Shown: positions 24,534 through 35,490 of the stretch, piece by piece
How the letters are laid out: each line of letters opens with the position of its first letter
Numbering within the stretch: position 1 is the stretch's first letter
NCBI GenBank assembly: GCA_029204225.1
Contig: MU832038.1
Location: 1-64,000, forward strand
DNA from: Diphasiastrum complanatum
Lineage: Eukaryota > Streptophyta > Lycopodiopsida > Lycopodiales > Lycopodiaceae
Direction of reading: 5' to 3'
DNA: 64,000 bases
Position numbers and translations under genes: made by a program
The notes under the pieces: generated by a model
Databases searched by the model: none
What the model saw: the letters and a program-made list of their open reading frames with translations, nothing else
What the model was told of the DNA's origin: nothing

Positions 24534-25506
24534 TGTAGGAAAAATAGTAATTATTCTTCCATAGAGAACATGATGCAAGTTTGAATAAATCAAAGTGATA
24601 TTAGTGTCTTCAATCACATTTTTTTTTGATCTATGTACTAATAGAACAGTATTTGTTCTGATTGAATATGCGTGCAAAAATTATATGCGGAAGTAAGAGA
24701 CAACTTAAGACTATTTAGACAATAAGAAACTATTGATCAAAAATGGATTTTTCTAACTCTGAATTTGATTCATCAATATACATCTCTTGTTGTCTTATCT
24801 CGCTGTTGTGTCTATGATTGAGTGAGTTTTTTTACAACGAGTAGTGCACATGTATTTATATTGCTATAGGTCCTTTGGCCTTTTATTTACAGGTCTTTTG
24901 GCCTTTCAATGCTGTAACAGTAGATATCTAACCGTTTACGATGGTTGATATTCAAATAGATGCTCCGTTTCCAGGCTCAAATAAATTCTGTTCGCGAATT
25001 ATTTGCGACAGTCCATCTCTTCGTCTCAGCTTTGTGTTTCGCAAATTGTTTGCGACACTAGTCTCTTCACGATATTTTTGTCATTCATGAATTGTTCGCG
25101 ACAGATGACAATCCTTGAGCTTAAAGAAGAAATCTAGAATATTTCACGAACTATTCGAGATAGTTTCGCGACATGTGAGCTTGGAGAACAGTCCAGAAGA
25201 TTTCGTGAACTGTTCGTGACAATTTCGTGACATCTGGGGCTTGAACAAGAAACAGAAAAATTTCACGACAAGATTTTGTTCGCGAATCTTTTGAGCTTCA
25301 ACAAGAAAGCCATGAGCTTCTACAAGAAACTGTTTCGCAAACCTTTTGCGAATCTTCTGACTTGACTGCAAGACAAATTTCGTGAATCCTTCGTGAGTCT
25401 TTAATAGATATATTTATAGTTCGCGTTCGTTTCTTTCTCATCCTTTGTCAAGTAAATTGCACGCTTTGTTGGTAGAATCAAGATATGTCTGTTCAGTTGT
25501 TCTACA
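24534..25506 (-). repeat. 3' LTR of Copia B
   Basis: 973 bp. Plus strand starts TGTAGGAAAAATAG and ends GTTGTTCTACA, with the purine tract of the element (TCTCCCTCTCAAAG on plus) following at 25507. The first 170 bp match 38718-38887. The section 24990-25410 is packed with TTCGCGAA, TTCGTGAA, TTGCGAC and related words. Confidence 0.8.
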
Positions 25507-26277
25507 TCTCCCTCTCAAAGTGGTAATTGGATTAACCGCAATCTTCTTCACTGCTTCTCGAACAAAGCTTTACTCAGTGGCTTTGTAAAGATATCAGCTG
25601 TCATTTCCTTTGTGGGTATGAAGACTGTCTTCAGTATCTTCTTCTCAACTAAGTCCCGAATCACATAATACTTGATAGCTATGTGCTTCGTTTTTGAGTG
25701 AAATACAGGATCTTTCATAAGATAGATTGCTGAAGTGTTATCCATTAACAAGACATAAGGTTCAGAACTAGATTTATCAAATCTTTCCAATATCTGTTTA
25801 ATCCAGATAAGCTTGTTTGCCATCTTGGCTACTGCTACATATTCCGCTTCATAGAAAGATTGAGCTACTACTGTTTGCTTCTTGCTAATCCAGAGTATGG
25901 CTGAGCCAGATGCTAGAGTACAACCTCCTGAAATACTTTTGCTATCAACCTTCATGGATGCCCAGCTTGCGTCACTGTAAGATTCAATGTGAAATCCAGC
26001 TTCCTTCGAATAACAGAGTCCATAGTCTTTTGTTTCATGGAGATATTGTAGTACTCTCTTTGCCAACTTCCAATGCAACGATCCTGGCTTTTGATTATAT
26101 TGGCTCAGCCTGTATACTGCAAATGCTATATCAGGTCTGGTGTTGTCTGCTAGATATAACAATGATCCAATCAACCTATGATAGGGTCTTTTGGCCATTC
26201 ATTCCTCTTCCTCGAGAGTCTGCAGACAATTGGCCTTGTTCAGTATTGTTCTATGTATCATGGGAGTATGCACACCT
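25507..26277 (-). pseudogene. Copia B RT end and RNase H
   Basis: Minus-strand frame 26198-25548 (216 residues): YHRLIGSLLYLADNTRPDIA, RVLQYLHETKDYGLC, SYSDASWASMKVDSKSISGG, AQSFYEAEYVAVAKMANKLI, LMDNTSAIYL, FHSKTKHIAIKYYVIRDLVE, TADIFTKPLSKALFEKQ. This is the RT C-terminus and RNase H of a Copia element, with the D, E and D residues present. A TGA lies just upstream at about 26199. At 26277 the sequence is cut by the Copia A insertion and resumes at 32597. Confidence 0.88.
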
Positions 26278-27140
26278 TGATAAATTTTACAGTTTTTAGG
26301 ACAATAATGATTGTTCTTTACAATCATAGAGAGTTATTGGTTGCCTAATCAATGAATCTATCAAGTTCTACACATTAGATCTTGATCTAGATTCACTACA
26401 CTTGGATTTAAACAAGAGCAATGGATCAACACATCATTTTTTAGTGAGAGCGGCCTCACACGTGTGGAGTACTGTTCACTGTATGGCCTGCACCTGAAAC
26501 AACAAGTACAATGATACTAGATAGCAATCATACATAAAAATCACAAGACAAATGCCTAGAAACCTCACAAAAGTGTAGAGTGCAAAAGTCTCATAAATCT
26601 TCTTAGCAAAATGATGATCCTTTTATGGATCAAGTACATCCATGAGTTTGGTACAGTCCAGCAGGCCTTCACACGTGTGAAGAGTGCCACATCACTCAGA
26701 TCTATCCATTTGATCCATCCTTGATCCTTATCCAATAGTTGACCTTCTAGAATATGACTAAAATCCAAAAAGCTAGTCTCCTAGAATATAGGAATATTCC
26801 CTACAAAATAGGATATAAGGAAAATGGTCAACTCTTATCTTCTAGTACTCTATACACACGTGTGAACATCCACTTGCCATGTGGGAGCATTTACTCATGC
26901 ACATGCAAGGAAAAGCTAATTTGTAGGTGACTACTCAACTTGACTAAAAAACTAGTCATTTCATGTTCACACTAACTAGAATGATACAAAATCAATTTGG
27001 ATATATACAAACATGAAAAGTACATCCTTTCACACGTGGGAACAGGCTCCACACGTGTGAAATCAGATCATCAACATATTCTAATGTTTGATGAATATTT
27101 ACATGAACCAATGTCAAGTGAGAAGTGACAATTTTCAACA
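26278..27140 (-). repeat. 3' LTR of Copia A
   Basis: 863 bp, TGATAAATTT...TTTTCAACA on the plus strand. Contains four perfect CACACGTGTG palindromes (26457, 26670, 26855, 27050), one of them inside the 16-bp palindrome CTTCACACGTGTGAAG, plus one near match (27031). Confidence 0.95.
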
Positions 27141-27153
27141 CTCCTCCTCACTT

Positions 27154-30100
27154 CTAACTTGGCAAATATAGTGTACATCTATCTACAATTCCAAGAGCAT
27201 ATCTTAACTTAAAAAATGGATCTTTGGAAAATGGTTTGGTTAAGATATCAGCTATGCATTCAGATGATGGTACATGATGTAGTTGCACTTCCTTGGATTG
27301 TACCTTCTCCCTCACAAAGTGGTGAGCTATCTCAATATGCTTTGTTCTAGCATGGAAGATAGGATTTGAAGCAATTTGTTGAGAAGCTTGATTGTCACAA
27401 AATATGTAAGGGATCTCCTCGGCCTCTAGCACATGTAGTTCCATCAAGAGTCTTCTTAGCCATAGGAGCTCTTTGGTTGTTGAAGTCAATGCCTTGTACT
27501 CGGCTTCACAAGAAGATAGTGAGATTGTATCTTGCTTTTTGGAAAGCCAAGATATCACTCCTCCACAAAGAAATGTTGCAAATGCACTAATGGACTTCCT
27601 ATCCATCTTGTCACCTGCAAAATCTGAATCCGAGTAGGCTCTGAAGTGCAAGTTAGATCCTTCATAAAGTATGCCAAAAAATCTAGTACTAGAAACATAT
27701 CTAAGTACTCTCTTGGCACTTTTCCAATGATGAACTAAAGGAGCTTGCATACTTTGACTCAACTTGCTTACACAAAAACTTAAGTCAGGTCTAGTGATAG
27801 TTAAATAGATTAGAGAGCCTATAAGCTTCCTAAAGAGGGTGATGTCCTCAAAGGATGCTTCATCACCTTCATTAGTTGCTTTCACAACATGCTCCATAGG
27901 GGTGTCAATCCCCTTAAAATCTTTCATACCAAATCTTTCAAGAATGGAAGTAGCATACTTAGATTGACTTATGAAAGTACAATTGCTACTTCTAGACACT
28001 TCTATTCCAAGTATAAACTTTAGGAAGCCTAGATCTACCATCTTGAACTCACTAGATAAGTCAACTTTTACTTTGCCTATGCCATCATCATCATTTTCTG
28101 TCATAATGATGTCATCAACATAAAGAACCAAAATGATGATCTTTCCTTCATTGCATTTGAAATATAAAGAAGGTTCATAAGCACTTAGTACAAAGCCAAG
28201 GGAATAGAGAAAATCATGCAACCTAGAGTACCAAGCTCTAGGTGCTTGCTTCAAGCCATATAGGCTCTTCCTTAAGTAGCACACCTTTTGCTCCTCACCA
28301 ACCTTGATGAAGCCCTCGAGTTGCATCATGTAGATTTCCTCTTCTAAGAAGCCATTCAAGAAGGCATTTGTCACATCCATTTGGTAGAGATCCCATTTGA
28401 ACAAAGTAGCAATGCAAATGATTAATCTAATAGTTACAAGCTTAGCTACAGGTGCAAATGTTTCTTCATAATCCAATCCTTTTATTTGAAGAAATCCCTT
28501 AGCAACAAGCCTAGCTTTGTACTTACTAATAGATCCATCTTGATTGTACTTAATTCTATAAATCCACTTACATGCAAGTGGTTTCTTTCCTCTTGGAAGA
28601 TTTACAAGATTCCAAGTATGATTCTCTTCTAATGCATCATACTCTACTTGCATTGCATCTCTCCAAACTTTAGATTTATATGCTTCTTCAAAAGATGATG
28701 GTTCTTCAAGCAATGTAGCTAAAAAAGAGTAAGAGGTAGAAGATGTAGAGTCTTCCTTTTGCTTTCCCTTGTCCACGTAGGTAAGCCTTGAGGGCTCGGC
28801 CTTGCTCCTTGATGATCTTCTTGGCCCCTTTTGACTCGGATCCAAATCTCCATCCTCGGGTTTGTCATGATCCTCTTTGGGTTTGTCAAGATCCTCCTCG
28901 GATTTGTCAAGATCTTCAATGCACAATGGGTTAGATCCATTTGACAAGCTCTTAGCAAATTGTGACTCATCAAAAAGTACATCCTTACTTACCTTTACTT
29001 TCTTGGATGTAGGATTACATATCCTATATCCCTTGCTATTTTCTCCATAGCCAGCAAAGATTCCTTTGAAGGAAGTAGCATCTTCTTTCCTTCTAGTCTC
29101 CAAAGGAATGTGTACATAACAAGTACATCCAAAGATCTTAAAATCTTTTACATTGGGTTTCTTATCAAACAAGGCTTGATAAGGTGAGATCCCATCTATA
29201 ACACTACTAGGATGTCTATTACACAAATAATTTGCACATGTTATGGCTTCTCCCCAAAATGAGATGGGAAGTGATGCATCAAGTCTCAAAGACTTTGCAC
29301 ACTCACATAGACTCCTATTTTTCCTCTCGGCTACCCCATTTTGTTGAGGGGTGTAGGAACAAGTGTATTGTAACTTAATACCATTGATCTCACAAAAGTC
29401 TTTCATTTTATTGGAGGTGTACTCTCCTCCATTATCACATCTTAGTGCTTTGATAGAAGTACTAAGTTGTTTCTCTACTAGAGACTTGAACTTAATGAAA
29501 GCTTCATAAACAAGACTTTTCTTTGATAGTAACTCAATCCATGTGAATCTAGTACAATCATCTATAAAAGCTACATACATCAAGGCACCTCCATTACTTG
29601 CATGTGAAAAACTATGTACATCAGAATGTATGAGATCCAAGGGAGAGAGAGATCTTGATGAAGATCTCTTGTAAGAAGACTTGTGTGACTTTGCAAGGCC
29701 ACATGCCTCACACATCTTTCCACACTTCTTGAAAGCTCTTGGTAGGCCGAGAGCTAGTTCCTTGCTTGCCATTGACTCCATAGATTGAAGATTAGGATGG
29801 CCTAATCTCTTATGCCAAAGCTCCACTTGAGTTAGCTCCTCCCTAGCCAAGTTCACACTTTCACTTGCAACATTAGCATCCAACTTGAAAATTTTACCTT
29901 GCTTAATGCCACTAGCTATGCACTTATCATTTTTCAAGATGGAACAAACTCCATTCTTGAAATGTACATCTAATCCATTGTCCATTAATTGTCCTACACT
30001 AAGCAAGTTTCTTGAAATGGTAGGAACATACAAAACATTATCTAGATCTATCCTTTTAAATGTTCCTAAGCAAAGAGGTATAGATCCTATGCCATCTATC

Positions 30101-30189
30101 TTGCATGCTTGATCACTAGCAGTGTATATTGACTTCTTAAAGTCATTACAAGATAGAAGAGTAGAAAAATAATGCTTGTTAAAGGACAT
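27154..30189 (-). CDS. Copia A pol polyprotein (protease tail, integrase, RT, RNase H)
   Basis: 1011 residues uninterrupted. Approximate order: end of protease (ASDQACKIDGIGSIPL, VLYVPTISRNLLSVGQ); pre-integrase LWHKRLGHPNLQSME and CEACGLAKSHKSS; integrase core with IHSDVHS, FIDDCTRFTWIELL, LRCDNGGEYTSNKMKDFCE and TPQQNGVAERKNRSL; RT with ACKWIYRIKYNQDGSI, KARLVAKG, QMDVTNAFLNG, LYGLKQAPRAWYSRLHD and LYVDDIIMTEND; RNase H with AYSDSDFAGDKMDRKSIS, SLSSCEAEYKAL, FCDNQAS and ADILTKPFSKDP. The catalytic residues are in place. The start codon given is only the first Met after a one-base loss near 30199-30204, which shifts the frame right after the protease DSG; the true polyprotein began upstream in the gag frame. 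Confidence 0.93.
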   Translation of the reverse strand: MSFNKHYFSTLLSCNDFKKSIYTASDQACKIDGIGSIPLCLGTFKRIDLDNVLYVPTISRNLLSVGQLMDNGLDVHFKNGVCSILKNDKCIASGIKQGKIFKLDANVASESVNLAREELTQVELWHKRLGHPNLQSMESMASKELALGLPRAFKKCGKMCEACGLAKSHKSSYKRSSSRSLSPLDLIHSDVHSFSHASNGGALMYVAFIDDCTRFTWIELLSKKSLVYEAFIKFKSLVEKQLSTSIKALRCDNGGEYTSNKMKDFCEINGIKLQYTCSYTPQQNGVAERKNRSLCECAKSLRLDASLPISFWGEAITCANYLCNRHPSSVIDGISPYQALFDKKPNVKDFKIFGCTCYVHIPLETRRKEDATSFKGIFAGYGENSKGYRICNPTSKKVKVSKDVLFDESQFAKSLSNGSNPLCIEDLDKSEEDLDKPKEDHDKPEDGDLDPSQKGPRRSSRSKAEPSRLTYVDKGKQKEDSTSSTSYSFLATLLEEPSSFEEAYKSKVWRDAMQVEYDALEENHTWNLVNLPRGKKPLACKWIYRIKYNQDGSISKYKARLVAKGFLQIKGLDYEETFAPVAKLVTIRLIICIATLFKWDLYQMDVTNAFLNGFLEEEIYMMQLEGFIKVGEEQKVCYLRKSLYGLKQAPRAWYSRLHDFLYSLGFVLSAYEPSLYFKCNEGKIIILVLYVDDIIMTENDDDGIGKVKVDLSSEFKMVDLGFLKFILGIEVSRSSNCTFISQSKYATSILERFGMKDFKGIDTPMEHVVKATNEGDEASFEDITLFRKLIGSLIYLTITRPDLSFCVSKLSQSMQAPLVHHWKSAKRVLRYVSSTRFFGILYEGSNLHFRAYSDSDFAGDKMDRKSISAFATFLCGGVISWLSKKQDTISLSSCEAEYKALTSTTKELLWLRRLLMELHVLEAEEIPYIFCDNQASQQIASNPIFHARTKHIEIAHHFVREKVQSKEVQLHHVPSSECIADILTKPFSKDPFFKLRYALGIVDRCTLYLPS

Positions 30190-30359
30190 GTGGGAACTAG
30201 CCCACTATCTATCCACCATGTGTCTTGACTTGAAGTTGGTGTAGATGCAACCATTAAGCATGTGTTGAATCCATCCTCATATTCTTCCTCTTGAGCAATG
30301 TCCCCTTGATCTCCTTTGGCTTGTTGATTCTTCTTCAAGTAGCATTCTGAGGCAAAGTG

Positions 30360-31127
30360 TCATTTCTTTCCACAAAAGAAACACTTTAGTTTTGCCTTGT
30401 TCTTCACTTTGCCTTTGGAGGTAGATCCTCCATTCTTCATCTCGACCTCCTTGCCTTGATTTTTCTTGAATGGATTTTTCTTCTTCTTGCCTTTAGATGC
30501 AAAGTTAGCTTTCTCCTCTCCTCCATTAAGTGACATGCTATCCATTTTTGTCTTGAGGTGTAGAAGCCTACTCTCCTCGGCCACAAGAACATTGTGCAAC
30601 TTCTCAATGGATGGAAGAGAGTCTTGAATGGCAAATGATTGGACTAAGTTGGTGAACTCATCACCTAGACCATTCAAGATGATTTGTACTAGTTCTTGAT
30701 CTTGGATCTTCTCTCCTATTGCACTTAACTCCTTGTTAAGAGATTTGATGCTAAGGACATACTCTTGTCCACTCTCTCCACTTCCTTTCATGCTTTGGAA
30801 AACTTGATTTCTTAGCATGAGGATTCTTGAAGTATTGTTGGATTCGTAAATGCTCTTTAATGAATCCCAAGCCTCTTTGGATGAGGTAAAAGAAGACACC
30901 TCTTTCAAGAGGTCATTGCATACATTTAACTTTATGCAATGTAGAGCTAATCTTGCTCTCTTCTTGTATTTGGCTTGTTCTTGGGGAGTTTGAGGCTCTT
31001 CCTCTACTCCTTGAACTATGTCATATAGATCATGGATCACTAGGAGTGATTCCATTCTCACTTTCCAATAATTTGTGGAAGTGAGTCTCTCACTTGATTC
31101 CATCAAATATCCACCCATGGATGACAT
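30360..31127 (-). CDS. Copia A gag (truncated by a stop in the zinc knuckle)
   Basis: 255 residues: MSSMGGYLMESSERLTSTNY, KVRMESLLVIHDLYDIVQGV, ALHCIKLNVCNDLLKEVSSF, YESNNTSRILMLRNQVFQSM and YVLSIKSLNKELSAIGEKI, a basic lysine-rich stretch, then KCFFCGKK. A TGA (30362-30360) replaces the glycine codon before the conserved H of the CCHC knuckle; the same frame carries on with HFASECYLKK and reaches the protease. Capsid function should remain, but RNA binding and gag-pol read-through would be lost. The start is the first Met after the leader and aligns with the Gag starts of C and M. Confidence 0.9.
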   Translation of the reverse strand: MSSMGGYLMESSERLTSTNYWKVRMESLLVIHDLYDIVQGVEEEPQTPQEQAKYKKRARLALHCIKLNVCNDLLKEVSSFTSSKEAWDSLKSIYESNNTSRILMLRNQVFQSMKGSGESGQEYVLSIKSLNKELSAIGEKIQDQELVQIILNGLGDEFTNLVQSFAIQDSLPSIEKLHNVLVAEESRLLHLKTKMDSMSLNGGEEKANFASKGKKKKNPFKKNQGKEVEMKNGGSTSKGKVKNKAKLKCFFCGKK

Positions 31128-31716
31128 TATAGAATGAATGCTTTGTAAAAATCACAAAGATTTTTTTTTTTTTGAATTTTAAAAGATCTATGAAATGGCC
31201 TAAAGCTTACTTGAATGCCTATAGGCTCTTCTCTATCAAACTAGCACACAAGCTTGAATGATACTCAAAGATCTTACCAAAAATTCCTAGCTTTCACTCT
31301 CACAAAAAAAATTGCTTTACACTTTTCTTAGAGATTTCACTTCAACTAAGGATCTGAATAAATCAGCCTCTAAGATCTGATCTTAGACTCTAAAAAGAAA
31401 TGCTTCAATGATCCAAAACACTATTTGGTCATAGGCATTAGCTAGAATGAATCTAGATCAATACTATGCTTCAAAAAGCACCAAAAATGAACTAGTATTG
31501 TGATTTTGGGACCAACAAACACAAAGTAACTTGAATTGAAAGTTGCTGTACGGTTTCACACGTGTGAAAAGTACATACACAGTCTCCAAGTCATTTTGAT
31601 CCAAATGATTACAAGCTATCACTCTAGAAGAACTTGCCCTCACTAGTATTGGCCAAAAACAAATTTTGCCAATGATCTTTACAAGATTTATAATTCAATG
31701 ATCACTCTCTTACTTA

Positions 31717-31728
31717 GCTCTGATACCA
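31717..31728 (-). other. Primer binding site of Copia A
   Basis: Minus strand TGGTATCAGAGC, a perfect initiator-Met PBS directly adjoining the 5' LTR. Confidence 0.93.
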
Positions 31729-32591
31729 TGATAAATTTTACAGTTTTTAGGACAATAATGATTGTTCTTTACAATCATAGAGAGTTATTGGTTGCTTAAT
31801 CAATGAATCTATCAAGTTCTACACATTAGATCTTGATCTAGATTCACTACACTTGGATTTAAGCAAGAGCAAAGGATCAACACATCATTTTTTAGTGAGA
31901 GCGGCCTCACACGTGTGGAGTATTGTCCACTGTATGGCCTGCACCTGAAACAACAAGTACAATGATACTAGATAGCAATCATACATAAAAATCACAAGAC
32001 AAATGCCTAGAAACCTCACAAAAGTGTAGAGTGCAAAAGTCTCATCAATCTTCTTAGCAAAATGATGATACTTTTATGGATCAAGTACATCCATGAGTTT
32101 GGTACAGTCCAGCAGGCCTTCACACGTGTGAAGAGTTCCACATCACTCAGATCTATCCATTTGATCCATCCTTGATCCTTATCCAATAGTTGACCTTCTA
32201 GAATATGACTAAAATCCAAAAAGCTAGTCTCCTAGAATATAGGAATATTCCCTACAAAATAGGATATAAGGAAAATGGTCAACTCTTATCTTCTAGTACT
32301 CTATACACACGTGTGAACATCCACTTGCCATGTGGGAGCATTTACTCATGCACATGCAAGGAAAAGCTAATTTGTAGGTGACTACTCAACTTGACTAAAA
32401 AACTAGTCATTTCATGTTCACACTAACTAGAATGATACAAAATCAATTTGGATATATACAAACATGAAAAGTACATCCTTTCACACGTGGGAACAGGCTC
32501 CACACGTGTGAAATCAGATCATCAACATATTCTAATGTTTGATGAATATTTACATGAACCAATGTCAAGTGAGAAGTGAAAATTTTCAACA
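31729..32591 (-). repeat. 5' LTR of Copia A
   Basis: 863 bp, same length as the 3' LTR and about 99% identical. Palindromes CACACGTGTG at 31908, 32121, 32306 and 32501. A fifth copy lies in the leader at 31557. Confidence 0.95.
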
Positions 32592-32596
32592 CACCT

Positions 32597-34437
32597 TTGC
32601 ATTCGAGCATGTTGAAGTCTTCAATGATCTTTTGAGTGTACTTTTGTTGGTGAAGATACAACTTACCACCTTCAAAGTCTCTCACATCTACAAGCCTAGA
32701 TAGATTTTAGCTTCTCCTAGGTCAGCGATCTCAAATATTTCAAAAATGTCTCTTTTGACATCTGAAACTAACTTATCTCTTCTTGAGAAGATAAGCGTGT
32801 CATCAACATAAACAGCTAAAATGATTATTTCGTTTTGAACATGCTTGATATAGACATTTGATTTAGCAAATAGAGGTTTGAAGCCTATGGAATGTAGTGC
32901 TTCGTCCTTCTTTCTATACCATTGTCTTGCTGCTTGTTTGAGACCATAAATGCATTTATTCATGTGACATCCATATTCTAGATTTTGTTGGCTTACAAAA
33001 CCAAGTGGTTGGTCCATGAATAAGTCTTCTTCCAATTCTGCATTTTCTCATCCACAATATGGATTTTTAGATCATGAGCCACTGCATACGCGAATAACAA
33101 GCGAATTGATGTATGTTTGACTATTGGTGAGAAAGTATCAGTGTAGTCGATCCCATGCTTTTGTGAAAAACCTTTTGCAACCAACCTTGCCTTGTATATG
33201 ATGTTTTCTCCATCAGGACCTGTTTTAATCTTGTAGATCCACTTGCACTTGACTGGTTTTCTGCCATCAGGTACAGGTGCAAGTGTCCATACATTGTTCT
33301 TATACATGGATGACATTTCGTCCTCCATTGTCTGAATCCAATGATCTTTATCTGGTCCATCTACAGCTTCCTCGAATATTTGAGGTTCGTCAACGAATCC
33401 ACAAAATTCGATGGCCGTATTAAAAACATCCTAACCGTACCTTTCTAGTGGTTTTCGTTGTCTGTTTGATCTTCTCACATGTGGTTTCGAGTTTGACTCT
33501 TCAGGTTTTGAGTTCTATTCTGATTCAAACTTTTTTTGCTGGAATTTGAGCTGGCGATTCGAGTCTGTCAGGCACTCGATCTTGGTTTCTCTCTGAATAT
33601 GGTAATTCTCTTTCATCTTTTGCTTGTTTTTCTTCTGTTGTCGTTGGTAGCTCATAATAATTTATGAGAATTTCATAGATGACTAGATCATTGTCTGCTA
33701 TATATTTTGTCTAATCACATTTAACATCTCGAACAACTTTTATTTTGTCAGTTTCGGGTACATAAACACAATAATATGACAAACGTAACTCGAATCCTAC
33801 CAGAAAACCTTGTTTTGTCTTTTCATCAAGTTTCTTTCTCAGCTTATCTGGTATGTGCATATACATTGCACATCCAAATGTTCGAACAAATGCTAGATAA
33901 TTTGATGTAGCCACTACTTTTGCCCACAACTGTTTTGGTGCTTTCGGATGAGCCATCGTACACTTTCATCAGTGTGCGATTCCTTCGTTCAGCTATTCCA
34001 TTGTGCTAAGGTGTGTAAGATGCAGTCTTCGTGTGCATAATACCTCGATCAGTACAATAAATTTTGAATTCGTTGGAAATGTACTCACCTCCATGATCTG
34101 TGCAAATTTGCTTCAGCTTATTGCCTAGCTTTTTTTCAGTCCAATTTGTATACTCAACGAATTTCTCGAAAGCTTCAGATTTGGTACAAATAAAATATAC
34201 TATAGCGAACTTGCTGAAGAGAGTTCTTTGTGAAGGTTACTGACATGTCTGTATCGACTATCTTAGCAACAAATAGAAGATCTTTATCAAGAGTAGGGAC
34301 ATAGAGAACTTCCTCCAGTTTCTTGTCTCCCTGATTCGTGTCCAGCCATAATACACCAATTCCATCAACCACGTGTTTAGAACTGTCTCCAAGTATAATG
34401 AATCTCGAATAGTTCGTCTTCTTGTACTCAGACAAAA
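32597..34437 (-). pseudogene. Copia B RT, integrase C-terminus and protease tail
   Basis: Minus-strand text from right to left: protease NYSRFIILGDSSKHVVDGIG and VLYVPTLDKDLLFVAK (34435-34220); integrase pieces around 34170-33960; then HPKAPKQLWAKVVA, FGCAMYMHIPDKLRKKLDEK (33956-33711); linker 33700-33370; RT start KCKWIYKIKTGPDGENIIYK, KARLVAKGFSQKHGIDYTDT, IVKHTSIRLLFAYAVAHDLK (33328-33035); RT core CIYGLKQAARQWYRKKDEAL and ILAVYVDDTLIFSRRDKL (33000-32700), ending YTQKIIEDFNMLECKGV at the A insertion. It has several stops and frameshifts. It is continuous with 25507-26277 when A is removed. Confidence 0.85.
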
Positions 34438-35490
34438 TGGGTCAAAGAAAGAATCATTCAGAACCGGCAACTCACTCAATGCCGCAAGCTCTTCATCTAG
34501 GAACTTCATTGTTTCCTCCCGCTCAGTTGCCGTCGGAGAAGGGCTTTTTTCTCGTGGTGGCTGCTGCTGCTGCTGGTCCTCCTGCTACTGCTGGTCTTCT
34601 TGCTGCTGCTACTCAGTCTGGTCCTCCTGTGCAGCTGCTGTATGGGCCATGTCCTCCTCACCCTCCTTCCATCTGTTTGTTTATCATCAGTTCACTGTTC
34701 TTATGAGAAATTCCCAGTTTTTGATAGTCTTACTGAATCAGCTGATAGATCATTGCAAATGTCTTGCGGAGACCAACTACCACCTACAATGGTTGATCAG
34801 CCAAAAGAAGACCTAAGAAAGCAGGCGAAGCAGCTAGACAAAAAAAAGAGATAAGCAAAGAAGCTACGGAGGAAGGGACAAAACTTAAGCAACAGTTGAG
34901 GCTGATCGATCTTGATCAAAAGAAACTCTTTGGAGCAATGATAGTTGGATCCCCTCCTATGAAGCCCGAAGAGATCCGAAAGTAATGGATCAAAAGAAAG
35001 AGTTGTAGAAAAAGAAAGACGAAGACAACCGTGAACCTGCAAAATAAAGCGAGCTCCTCACCCAGCGAGTGGTGGTCAAAGCTCGACATTGCAAGTGTCT
35101 AAGGCTGCAACTGTAGAACTATCAGTTCCTTCACCCTCCCACCAAGCCTTCATCATGTTTCCTTACCATTACCAAACCATCCGTCCAATCTGTTCCTACC
35201 ACCAATGTGTTGATGAGTCCATTCCCTTGAAGACTGATAACCAAGGTTTGTGCAACCTATCAGGAAAGAGCATCGACAAGACTGGAACTTTACTGAGACA
35301 GGAACTACAGAAACGTCTGGAAGCAAAATGGAGGACAGACCTCCAAAAGTTAGTGCCTGCCAAGAAACCAAAGATGAAATCGTCAATGGCAGATACAAGA
35401 GATAAGAAAAAGACACGAGGGATGCACTCAATTCCGCATTTTTGGTGACTGAGCCCCCTCTTCCCACTGAGCAACAACATGAAAACATAG
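34438..35490. other. Unidentified mosaic coding remnants inserted in Copia B
   Basis: I do not recognise this. Minus strand 34700-34440 reads, in one frame with two in-frame TAG codons in a glutamine run, EEDMAHTAAAQEDQTE and SPSPTATEREETMKFLDEEL, then AALSELPVLNDSFFDPF. Plus strand 34780-35450 has a basic coiled-coil-like text in two frames (EISKEATEEGTKLKQQLRLI, DLDQKKLFGAMIVG) and a later block (SIDKTGTLLRQELQKRLEAK, WRTDLQKLVPAKKPKMKSS). It looks like fragments of host genes, or of a transposon I cannot name. A (CTG)n-like stretch lies at 34561-34615. Confidence 0.4.

Larger units (their letters stand above)
26278..32591 (-). mobile_element. Copia A, full-length LTR retrotransposon
   Basis: Complete structure in minus orientation: LTRs 26278-27140 and 31729-32591 (863 bp each, about 9 differences by eye, ~1%), purine tract 27141-27151, pol, gag, ~590-base leader, PBS 31717-31728. 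CACCT on both sides (26273-26277 and 32592-32596) is a perfect 5-bp target duplication. It lies in the RT of Copia B. Two lesions prevent full expression: a stop in the gag zinc knuckle and a one-base loss in protease. It is a recent insertion, probably unable to move alone. Confidence 0.95.

Noticed and set aside
27366-30112. Plus-strand ORFs opposite Copia A pol
   Set aside because: Shadows of the 1011-residue minus-strand pol frame.
34373-34816. Plus-strand ORF rich in Cys/Trp/Ser and overlapping Ala-rich frames
   Set aside because: They come from a CTG/CTC-rich stretch. The opposite strand gives a more protein-like acidic text, so these frames are probably shadows.
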